A stretch of 8,147 nt of DNA, from assembly GCA_035569435.1 (NCBI GenBank), contig DATMNB010000298.1, positions 1 to 8,147 of the forward strand. Direction: 5' to 3'. This stretch comes from DASRDS01 sp035569435 (GTDB lineage: Bacteria > Gemmatimonadota > Gemmatimonadetes > Gemmatimonadales > Gemmatimonadaceae). Positions 1-5,669 of the stretch are shown in pieces (within the stretch, counting starts at the first letter, position 1; each line of letters starts with the position of its first letter). A program made the translations under genes and the position numbers. The notes beneath the pieces were generated by a model, which did not search any database, was not told the DNA's origin, and saw only the letters and a list, made by a program, of their open reading frames with translations.

Positions 1-1
1 G

Positions 2-1405
2 GTGTCGTCGACGGCGCTCACCGAGATGTACCTGGCACGGCTCAAGCGGTTGGACACGGTACTGCACTGCGTCATCACGCTGACCGAGGACCGCGCGATG
101 GCGCAGGCCAGGGAGGCTGATCGCGATATTGCCGCCGGGAGGTATCGCGGGCCGTTGCACGGGCTACCATGGGGGGCGAAGGATCTGCTGGCGGTCAAGG
201 GGTATCGCACGACGTGGGGCGCCGGGGGATTCGAGCAGCAGATGATTGATGAGGATGCGACGGTCGTCACGCGGCTGGATCAGGCGGGCGCCGTGCTCAT
301 CGCCAAGCTCACGCTCGGCGCGCTTGCCCTGGGCGACCGATGGTATGGCGGCGTCACCCGGAATCCGTGGCGGACCACGCAGGGCTCGAGCGGATCGTCG
401 GCTGGACCGGCGTCGGCCACCGCGGCCGGCGGCGTCGCGTTCAGCATCGGCTCGGAGACGCTTGGATCCATCTCGTCGCCGTCGACACGCTGTGGGTGCA
501 CGGGCCTCCGTCCGACGTTTGGCCGCGTGCCGCGCACGGGCGCGATGGCGCTCGCATGGTCCATGGACAAGCTCGGGCCGATTTGCCGGTCGGTCGAAGA
601 CTGCGCGATGGTGCTGGACGCGATCCATGGTCCCGATGGCCATGACCGCACGGTGCGCGATGCGGCGTTCAACTGGGACGCGCGCGTCGATCCGCGTACG
701 CTCCGCGTCGGATACCTCAAGAACGACTTTGCGAACGACCCACCGCAGCTCCGGCTGTTCGCACCGCCGCCGGCTGCGGATTCGAGCGCGCAACACCAGC
801 GTGCGCTGCTGCGGGAGCACTTCGCCTACGACCGGAAATTCGACATCGCCGCTCTCTCGACGATTGGCACGATGGGCGTGACCATGACGCCCGTCGAGCT
901 GCCAGATATGCCCTGGCAGGCGATGACGTCACTCCTGTCGGTCGAAGCCGCCGCGGCGTTCGATGAGCTGACGCGGTCCGGGCGCGACAAGCTGCTGACA
1001 GAGCAGAGTCCGAGCGATTGGCCGAACACGTTCCGCGTCGCGCGGTTGACGCCGGCCGTCGAGTACGTGCAGGCCAATCGTGCGCGCATGCTGGCGATCG
1101 AGGCGATGGCCAAGGTGTTCGAGGGGTTCGACGTGATCGTCGCCCCGACAAGCTCGATACAGCTCACCATCACCAACCTCACCGGGCACCCGGCCGTCAT
1201 CGTGCCGAACGGCATTCGGGGCGACGACGCGCCGCCGTACGATCCGCCCTCCGGGCCCGGTCCCTTCGGCGGGAGTTGGGGCGGGCCCGGGACGCCTGTC
1301 AGTCTCACGTTCATCGGTCCCCTGTACGGGGAGGCCAAGCTGCTGGCGTTCGCCCGTGCGTATCAGGACGCCACGGGATTCCACCGGCAGTATCCGCGGA
1401 TTTAG
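2..1405 (+). CDS. Amidase signature family hydrolase (5' partial)
   Basis: Serine amidase of the amidase signature family, hydrolysing a carboxamide bond; the substrate cannot be read from sequence. The visible 467 codons carry the Ser-cisSer-Lys triad: Lys60 in GLPWGAKDLL, cis-Ser132 in GSSGSSAGPAS and nucleophile Ser156 in GSETLGSISSPS. The Ser132-Ser156 spacing of 24 is the family norm. The usual Arg after the nucleophile (GGSIRxP) is Ser here, as I recall for a subgroup with the SPSTRCG block. The C-terminal PVSLTFIGPLYGEAKLLAFARAYQ block is intact and ends in TAG. The frame is open to the left edge, and the GTG at base 2 lies inside a conserved region (LTEMYLARLKR). The true start is therefore outside the window, with perhaps 80-110 residues missing, and any signal peptide cannot be judged. 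The next gene follows after about 50 bp on the same strand and may be co-transcribed. Confidence 0.93.
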   Translation: MSSTALTEMYLARLKRLDTVLHCVITLTEDRAMAQAREADRDIAAGRYRGPLHGLPWGAKDLLAVKGYRTTWGAGGFEQQMIDEDATVVTRLDQAGAVLIAKLTLGALALGDRWYGGVTRNPWRTTQGSSGSSAGPASATAAGGVAFSIGSETLGSISSPSTRCGCTGLRPTFGRVPRTGAMALAWSMDKLGPICRSVEDCAMVLDAIHGPDGHDRTVRDAAFNWDARVDPRTLRVGYLKNDFANDPPQLRLFAPPPAADSSAQHQRALLREHFAYDRKFDIAALSTIGTMGVTMTPVELPDMPWQAMTSLLSVEAAAAFDELTRSGRDKLLTEQSPSDWPNTFRVARLTPAVEYVQANRARMLAIEAMAKVFEGFDVIVAPTSSIQLTITNLTGHPAVIVPNGIRGDDAPPYDPPSGPGPFGGSWGGPGTPVSLTFIGPLYGEAKLLAFARAYQDATGFHRQYPRI

Positions 1406-1454
1406 CCCAGCTGACTGACTGAGTGAGGGTCGGACGCGCCTCGTGATTCGCGGC

Positions 1455-1955
1455 ATGCGCAGGCTTGCGGCCGTCGGCGCCCTGACGGTCAGCGCGACTC
1501 AGGCATTCGGACAGAGCAACGAGGCCGATCACGTTGCCGTTCTTGAAATTGGTGGCGCGGCCGACTGGGGGCTCAATGGAGGGCCAGCCAGTCTGGGCGG
1601 CACCTTGGCCGTCGAAGTGACACCGATCGAGCGATGGCTGGAGCTCGAGGCCGGGGTCACGGCGCTCGGTACGAATGGTCGCAGACAGGTCTCGACGGAC
1701 CTGATATTCAAGAAGCCGTTTGCCTTCTCCCCGACGGTCGAGTTCATGGCGGGCGCAGGGCCCCAGCTGTCATGGACACTCAGTGGACCGCGGCACACGC
1801 GGTCTCTCGCCGCAGAGGTCGCGCTCGACTTCATGTTCTGGGTCACGAAGCACGTGGGCTGGTATGTCGAGCCAGCGTACGACTTCTCTGGCTTTCGCGC
1901 CACGAGCGACCGATCGCTCGGCATGACGGCGGGACTTATCATCGGCGTGCCGTGA
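1455..1955 (+). CDS. Exported small protein, possible outer-membrane beta-barrel
   Basis: I do not recognise a named family. The 166-residue product begins with a good Sec signal peptide: Met-Arg-Arg, a hydrophobic core LAAVGALTVSA, and a likely cleavage after AFG just before QSNEAD. The mature part alternates Gly-rich and aromatic/hydrophobic stretches (for example LEIGGAADWGLNG, PTVEFMAGAGPQLSW, GWYVEPAYDFSGF, GMTAGLIIG). That pattern resembles the amphipathic strands and turns of a small 6-8 strand outer-membrane barrel. The C-terminus (IIGVP) lacks the aromatic last residue typical of BAM substrates, so the barrel call is tentative. I chose ATG 1455 because it puts the arginines right at the N-terminus. 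GTG 1443, four codons upstream, is an alternative. Neither has a Shine-Dalgarno sequence. The gene is in line with the amidase upstream. Confidence 0.72.
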   Translation: MRRLAAVGALTVSATQAFGQSNEADHVAVLEIGGAADWGLNGGPASLGGTLAVEVTPIERWLELEAGVTALGTNGRRQVSTDLIFKKPFAFSPTVEFMAGAGPQLSWTLSGPRHTRSLAAEVALDFMFWVTKHVGWYVEPAYDFSGFRATSDRSLGMTAGLIIGVP

Positions 1956-1993
1956 GGTCGGCGCAAATCGGTTGGACTGCCGTGCGGGACGTG

Positions 1994-2011
1994 CGTGAGC
2001 TGCAGCTGACG
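1994..2011. repeat. Inverted repeat in the gap before NDH-2 (possible operator)
   Basis: CGTGAGCTGCAGCTGACG is an inverted repeat with a perfect 10-bp core (AGCTGCAGCT, 1998-2007), one G:G mismatch, and matching CGT/ACG outer arms. It lies in the 233-bp gap (1956-2188) between the putative outer-membrane protein and NDH-2, about 180 bp before the NDH-2 start. The symmetry without a loop suits a dimeric regulator better than a terminator, and no T-tract follows. I see no gene or RNA in the rest of this gap. Confidence 0.25.
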
Positions 2012-2176
2012 TCTGCTACGGTCGGGGCGCGACGGGTTGTGGTGCAGACGGCGCGGCGGCGGGACGGGAAGGGCTAGGAATCCGTGGGCGGCCGGTTGGA
2101 CGTGCGGTATCCGACCTGTTGAGCGCGAGTTCCCCCGTCGAAAAGTGTTCACGTCGCGGCCGGGCCCAGCTCCGTT

Positions 2177-2182
2177 CATATT
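2177..2182 (+). promoter_or_regulatory. Possible -10 element for a leaderless NDH-2 mRNA
   Basis: CATATT matches 4 of 6 bases of TATAAT and lies 6 bp before the ATG at 2189. Transcription would then start at or next to the initiation codon. There is no convincing -35 box at 16-18 bp and no Shine-Dalgarno sequence before the ATG. The element is weak alone; it is listed because the CoA-transferase gene at 4881 has the same geometry. Confidence 0.22.
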
Positions 2183-2188
2183 GCAGTG

Positions 2189-3493
2189 ATGGCAGAAACC
2201 CCGCGGGTGGTCATTGTCGGCGGCGGGTTCGGTGGGCTGAGCGCCGCCCAATCGTTGGCGCGCGCCCCCGTGCGAGTCACGGTGATCGACCGCCACAACT
2301 ACCACTTGTTTCGGCCAATGTTGTACCAGGTGGCCACCGGACTCTTGTCGGCCGACGAGATCGCTGCGCCGATCCGGTCGCTCCTCCGACGCCAACGCAA
2401 CGCGGACGTGTTGCTCGCCGAAGTCACCGGCATCGACATCGGAACGCGCCACGTGCTGGCAGGCGATCAGTCAATCCCGTACGACTTTCTGATCCTGGCC
2501 ACTGGCATCGAATACAGCTACTTCGGGCATGCCGCTTGGGCGGCCGTGGCACCGAGCATCACGACGGCTGACGACGCCGCCCGGATGCGCGCCCGCCTCC
2601 TCTCGGCGTTCGAAGAAGCCGAACGCGCGGCAGTCCAACCGCACGCCGATCCAGCGGTCGTCCAGGCACTGTTGACCATCGTCATCGTCGGCGGCGGCAC
2701 CACGGGCGTCGAGCTGGCCGGCGCTGTGGCCGAGCTGGCCCACGCGTCATTGGCGGGCGACTTCCGCCACATCGACACTCGTCGCACCCGGATCATCCTG
2801 TTCGAAGGCGGCCCCCGCATCCTACCATCGTTTCCCGCAGCGCTGGCCGCGCGAGCCCAGCGGCACTTGCAACGCATGGGCGTCGAGGTCCGGACTGGCG
2901 CGCTCGTCTCGGCCGTAGACGACGACGGCGTCACGGTCGGCACCGACGAGCGCGTGCCAAGCCGCACCGTGCTCTGGGCGGCTGGCGTGACCGCGTCGCC
3001 GGCGGGCCGCTGGCTCGGCGCAGACGTCGATCGCGCCGGCAAGGTGCGAGTCCTTCCCGATCTGTCGGTCCCCGGCCACCCAGAGATCTTCGTCATCGGC
3101 GACACCGCGACGCTGACCGCGTCGAGCCGCAACCTCGTCGGGATGCGAAACGCTGCGCCCATGACGCTGCCTGGCGTTGCCCAACCCGCCATCCAGGAGG
3201 GACGCTACGTCGGCGCCCTGATCGCCCGTCGCCTACGGGGCCGCCCCGCCCCACCGCCGTTCTCCTATTGGGACAAAGGCGACGTGGCAATCGTCGGCCG
3301 CACGTTCGCGATCGCCGACCTCAAGTTCATGCGGCTGTCCGGGTTCCTGGGTCTTTTGCTGTGGGCCGGCGTGCACATCTACTACCTGATCGATTTCGCG
3401 AACCGGCTGCTCGTCATTATGCAGTGGACGCTGTCTTTCCTGGGAAACCGGCGCCACGTGCGTATCTTCTCATCGACGTCGCAGCGAGCTTGA
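2189..3493 (+). CDS. ndh: Type II NADH:quinone oxidoreductase (NDH-2)
   Basis: Single-subunit, non-proton-pumping NADH dehydrogenase that passes electrons from NADH through FAD to the membrane quinone pool on the cytoplasmic face. The 434-residue product has a normal family length. An N-terminal FAD dinucleotide fold has GGGFGG at 11-16 in the VVIVGGGFGGLSAA context. A second, NADH-binding fold has GGGTTG at 168-173 followed by VELAGA. The FAD-contacting Gly-Asp of the second FAD motif is at 304-305 (FVIGDTA). The quinone-site motif AQxAxQ is present as AQPAIQ at 331-336. The C-terminus (about 384-415) is the amphipathic, aromatic-rich membrane anchor typical of NDH-2. ATG 2189 is preferred over GTG 2186 because it starts MAETPRVVIVGGG directly; no Shine-Dalgarno sequence is visible. 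It appears to be a stand-alone gene; the next gene starts 35 bp downstream but has different base composition. Confidence 0.93.
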   Translation: MAETPRVVIVGGGFGGLSAAQSLARAPVRVTVIDRHNYHLFRPMLYQVATGLLSADEIAAPIRSLLRRQRNADVLLAEVTGIDIGTRHVLAGDQSIPYDFLILATGIEYSYFGHAAWAAVAPSITTADDAARMRARLLSAFEEAERAAVQPHADPAVVQALLTIVIVGGGTTGVELAGAVAELAHASLAGDFRHIDTRRTRIILFEGGPRILPSFPAALAARAQRHLQRMGVEVRTGALVSAVDDDGVTVGTDERVPSRTVLWAAGVTASPAGRWLGADVDRAGKVRVLPDLSVPGHPEIFVIGDTATLTASSRNLVGMRNAAPMTLPGVAQPAIQEGRYVGALIARRLRGRPAPPPFSYWDKGDVAIVGRTFAIADLKFMRLSGFLGLLLWAGVHIYYLIDFANRLLVIMQWTLSFLGNRRHVRIFSSTSQRA

Positions 3494-3528
3494 CCCTCTC
3501 ACCACTTCAATTCGCCAGCGGAACTGAA

Positions 3529-3915
3529 ATGAAGAGCACAATGGATTTCCGAAGATCTGTTCTTGCAGCGATATCCGTTGGCTCGATGGTCGGTGTTTTG
3601 GCTGCCTGCAATCGGGACATGAAATTTGATAAGGAAAAATGGAATGAGCAGCAAGATCCGGCCTTTCCTTCCCCCTACCGGAAAAGAATCCTTGCAGACC
3701 TGACCGCGCATTACAAATTGAAAGGGATCAAATATGCCGACCTGGTGCAGCTATTGGGCGATCCCGATCTCAAGGATAGCAGCAGCGTGGGTTACAAGAT
3801 CGTAGAGGAGTACGGGCGGGATATCGACCCGGTTTATACGAGGAACCTGGAGTTCACTTTCTCAAAGGACTCCGTGATCACCTCGTTCGAGGTCCATGAA
3901 TGGAGGAAACAGTAG
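3529..3915 (+). CDS. Small lipoprotein of low G+C, Bacteroidota-like
   Basis: The 128-residue product is a predicted lipoprotein. A positively charged N-terminus (KSTMDFRR) is followed by a hydrophobic stretch and the lipobox LAAC, with lipidated Cys27. The residue after Cys is Asn, so inner-membrane retention is not expected by the E. coli +2 rule. The mature part (DKEKWNEQQDP, YADLVQLLGDPD, DIDPVYTRNLEFTFSKDSVI, EVHEWRK) resembles small hypothetical lipoproteins I recall from Bacteroidota. The LLGxPD segment followed by beta strands suggests a BamE/SmpA-like fold; that is inference. Bases 3541-3900 are 181/360 G+C (about 50%) by hand count, far below the flanking genes, and A/T-ending codons such as AAA and TTT are frequent. 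This suggests horizontal acquisition. ATG 3541 is an alternative start, with the weak purine run GAAGAG before it. Confidence 0.85.
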   Translation: MKSTMDFRRSVLAAISVGSMVGVLAACNRDMKFDKEKWNEQQDPAFPSPYRKRILADLTAHYKLKGIKYADLVQLLGDPDLKDSSSVGYKIVEEYGRDIDPVYTRNLEFTFSKDSVITSFEVHEWRKQ

Positions 3916-3958
3916 AGTTTATGCCGGCCGAGGAGTTCCGGGAAACGTTGAGGGGGCG

Positions 3959-4774
3959 TTAGGTCGTCGCGAGCTTTCGCCGGGCCATCGGCCGCGCGTA
4001 CGCCATGCCTGGACTGTGCGCCTTGAGGTCGAGGATCTTCCGATAGTATGGCGTTGCCGCCGAGGCATCACCCGATCGCTCATGCGCGATGGCCAGCAGG
4101 CAAAGGATGAACGGATCGCGCTGGTCCGCCTGTTCGAGATCCGAGATCGCGGACTTGGCGTCGCCGGTATAGAGTGCGACATATCCTGTGAGATACGGGA
4201 AAAATCGCCGCTGATCTGGATTCGTGCCCTTGTCAAGGATGGCCTTCGCGGCCGCGACATGCGCTCTCGCGTCTCCGGCCTGGCCGCGGCGCGCGGCGAT
4301 TCGCGCCTGCGCATGCTCCCAGCGGAAGTCCCACAGATCCTTGGCCGAGTCGCTGAGGCTTTGCTGGCGCAGCGCGAGGTCATGTCCTGACCGGTAGGTC
4401 CTGAGCGCATCGTTCACGTCGCCGCATTCGAGCAGCATGCGCGCCAATTCGTTGGACACGTCCGCGGCGCCGTTGAAATCCTTTTTCACCGTCGCCGCAT
4501 CGATCACCTGACGCTCGTATCGAGTCACCTCGCGCGTCTCGCAGGTGAAAGCATACGAAACCGCCAGTGCCCGGCGCGGCTGAGCCTTTGCCGAGTCGGT
4601 CGGCGCCTGGTCAATAGCCTGTGACAGCTTCGCCCGCGCCTCGGCGTAGTGGCCATCGAGGTCGAGCGCGACACCTTGCGCGACGAGCGACGTCGAATCG
4701 GCCGGCGGCTGAGCGGTCACAATGCTGGCGCCGAACGTCATCGAGGCGAGGACGCAGACACTAATGCGATGCAT
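3959..4774 (-). CDS. Exported tetratricopeptide-repeat protein
   Basis: Predicted 271-residue secreted or periplasmic helical-repeat scaffold; no catalytic motif is visible and the partner is unknown. The N-terminus MHRISVCVLASMTFGASIVTA is a Sec signal peptide with likely cleavage VTA/Q near residue 21. TPR-like helix pairs are visible at about 27-60 (VAQGVALDLDGHYAEARAKL), 101-138, 192-222 (YLTGYVALYTGDAKSAISDL) and 223-256 (AIAHERSGDASAATPYYRKI), with the usual Gly/Ala/Tyr pattern. The start is the ATG ending at 4774, because the frame upstream (to 4870) is rich in Trp, Arg and Pro, has AGG/AGA codons, and does not look like protein. No Shine-Dalgarno sequence precedes it. The start lies inside the end of a 33-codon ORF on the same strand, so translation may be coupled. 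It converges with the lipoprotein gene across a 43-bp gap that shows no clear terminator. Confidence 0.87.
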   Translation of the reverse strand: MHRISVCVLASMTFGASIVTAQPPADSTSLVAQGVALDLDGHYAEARAKLSQAIDQAPTDSAKAQPRRALAVSYAFTCETREVTRYERQVIDAATVKKDFNGAADVSNELARMLLECGDVNDALRTYRSGHDLALRQQSLSDSAKDLWDFRWEHAQARIAARRGQAGDARAHVAAAKAILDKGTNPDQRRFFPYLTGYVALYTGDAKSAISDLEQADQRDPFILCLLAIAHERSGDASAATPYYRKILDLKAHSPGMAYARPMARRKLATT

Positions 4775-4862
4775 AGGAGAGGGAGTTGGAGTAGTCGACA
4801 GGTACATCCAGGTCAGCCACGAGCCGGCCCACGATCTCGGCGGTCTCCTTCCGGTGACGCAT
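4761..4862 (-). CDS. Candidate 33-residue leader ORF overlapping the TPR gene start
   Basis: Unrecognised small ORF, ATG at 4862 to TAG at 4761-4763. It starts MRHRKETAEIVGRLVADLDV, looks helical and charged, and ends SYASH. By hand count 24 of its 32 sense codons after Met end in G or C, including nearly all of the first half, which is what coding sequence in this genome should look like. A perfect TATAAT ends 8 bp before its ATG, so it would be the first ORF on the transcript, with a leader of only a few bases. It overlaps the TPR start by 14 bp in another frame, a layout that permits translational coupling. It could also be chance in GC-rich DNA. No homolog is known to me. Confidence 0.35.
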   Translation of the reverse strand: MRHRKETAEIVGRLVADLDVPVDYSNSLSYASH

Positions 4863-4865
4863 GCC

Positions 4866-4880
4866 TGCATATTATACGCA
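4866..4880. promoter_or_regulatory. Symmetric -10 element, probable divergent promoter
   Basis: TGCATATTATACGCA is a 15-bp palindrome with one mismatched pair and an AT-rich centre in otherwise GC-rich DNA. Read on +, TATTAT (4870-4875) matches 5 of 6 bases of the sigma70 -10 consensus and ends 5 bp before the CoA-transferase ATG at 4881. Read on -, TATAAT (4876-4871) is a perfect match, predicting a start near 4863-4865 towards the TPR gene. Neither side has a convincing -35 hexamer. A symmetric -10 that fires both ways is a known bacterial promoter design. The palindrome could also be a repressor site. Confidence 0.5.
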
Positions 4881-5669
4881 ATGCGCGTCGTAAGCTTGGC
4901 GGTCTATGTGCCCGTACCGTACGCCGCCCAGCGCCTGGCCACCCTTGGCGCCCACGTCACCGCGGTCGAGCCACCGGGCGGCGATCCGATGGCTACCTGG
5001 TGTCCCGGGTATTACGCCGAGCTCAGAGGCGGCCAACACGTGCGCCGGCTGGATCTCAAGACCGCGGACGGTCGCGCCGCATTCGCCGAGCTCCTCAGCC
5101 AGGCTGACCTACTCCTGACGAGCTTCCGCCTGTCGGCGCTGCGCCTGCTGGGCCTCGATTGGGAGCGCCTCACTGTCGACTATCCCCGGCTCTCGCATGT
5201 GGCGCTCGTGGGCGCCGCGGCGACAGACGATGAGCGCCCCACGCACGACCTCATGCTACAGGCATGGGCCGGCCTCGTGTCGCCACCGCGCTTACCCTCG
5301 ACGCTGATTGCCGACCTGGCGGCGGGCGAGCAGATCGTGAGCACGGGGCTCTCGCTGCTCTTAGGCGACCGGCCCGGATTCGCGTGCGTCTCGCTCGAGG
5401 ACGCGGTCAAGCCATTTGCCGCGCCACTCCGCCACGGACTCACCACGCCCGGCGCCATGCTCGGAGGCGGGCTGCAGTCGTATCGGCTCTATCGTGCCAG
5501 CGACGGTTGGATCGCGGTCGCCGCGATCGAGCCCCGCTTCTGGTCAGCGCTCGTCGGAGCGCTCGGTGAGGGCCTCGCTGACGCGTTCGCCGCCGCGCCG
5601 GCGTTGTATTGGGAGGAATGGGCTGCCGAGCGCGATATTCCTATCGCGGCGGTCCGGGTCACGGCGTGA
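4881..5669 (+). CDS. Short CaiB/BaiF family (family III) CoA-transferase
   Basis: The family moves CoA between acyl groups or epimerises 2-methylacyl-CoA; the substrate here is unknown. The 262-residue product opens with the family's Rossmann-like start (VPVPYAAQRLATLGAHVTAVEPPGGDP, about residues 10-36) and LDLKTADGR. His122-Asp123 (PTHDLMLQAWAGL) matches the GHDxxYLAxxG block, and Asp145 (LIADLAAGEQ) matches the catalytic Asp of formyl-CoA transferase and methylacyl-CoA racemase. The block GGGLQSYRLYRASDGWIAVAAIEPRFWSAL is typical of racemase-like members. Usual members have about 360-440 residues. This one ends just after the segment matching AGVPxxPV, so the C-terminal return segment is missing or reduced. 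ATG 4881 starts exactly at the first conserved strand, with no Shine-Dalgarno sequence and a -10 box just upstream. Its stop overlaps the convergent aminotransferase gene by 11 bp. Confidence 0.88.
   Translation: MRVVSLAVYVPVPYAAQRLATLGAHVTAVEPPGGDPMATWCPGYYAELRGGQHVRRLDLKTADGRAAFAELLSQADLLLTSFRLSALRLLGLDWERLTVDYPRLSHVALVGAAATDDERPTHDLMLQAWAGLVSPPRLPSTLIADLAAGEQIVSTGLSLLLGDRPGFACVSLEDAVKPFAAPLRHGLTTPGAMLGGGLQSYRLYRASDGWIAVAAIEPRFWSALVGALGEGLADAFAAAPALYWEEWAAERDIPIAAVRVTA

Noticed and set aside
1406..1442. Tandem CTGA-like repeats just after the amidase stop (CTGACTGACTGAGTGAG).
   Set aside because: Only two to three imperfect units; too short to call a repeat locus or phase-variable tract.
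164..1456. Several long ORFs antisense to or out of frame with the amidase.
   Set aside because: Their products are Arg/Pro/Ser-rich with no motifs, while the + frame carries a complete amidase signature across the whole stretch.
1956..2188. Possible small gene or RNA in the gap before NDH-2, including a + frame ending at 2077.
   Set aside because: The frame is the tail of a shadow ORF of the upstream gene, is Arg-rich, has no plausible start signal, and no RNA fold stands out.
3916..3958. Possible terminator between the convergent lipoprotein and TPR genes.
   Set aside because: Only very short inverted matches (TTCCGGGAA, CCGG pairs) and no T-run on either strand.
3958..3964. GTTAGGT at the TPR stop codon fits the integron attC core GTTRRRY (ACCTAAC on - strand), next to a low-GC gene.
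   Set aside because: I found no partner core site (RYYYAAC or GTTRRRY in the right orientation) within about 150 bp on either strand, and no integrase. The 7-base degenerate motif is expected several times by chance in this window.
4775..4870. An N-terminal extension of the TPR protein from ATG 4870.
   Set aside because: The ATG overlaps the predicted -10 box, the added residues are Trp/Arg/Pro-rich, and they would bury the clear signal peptide that begins at 4774.
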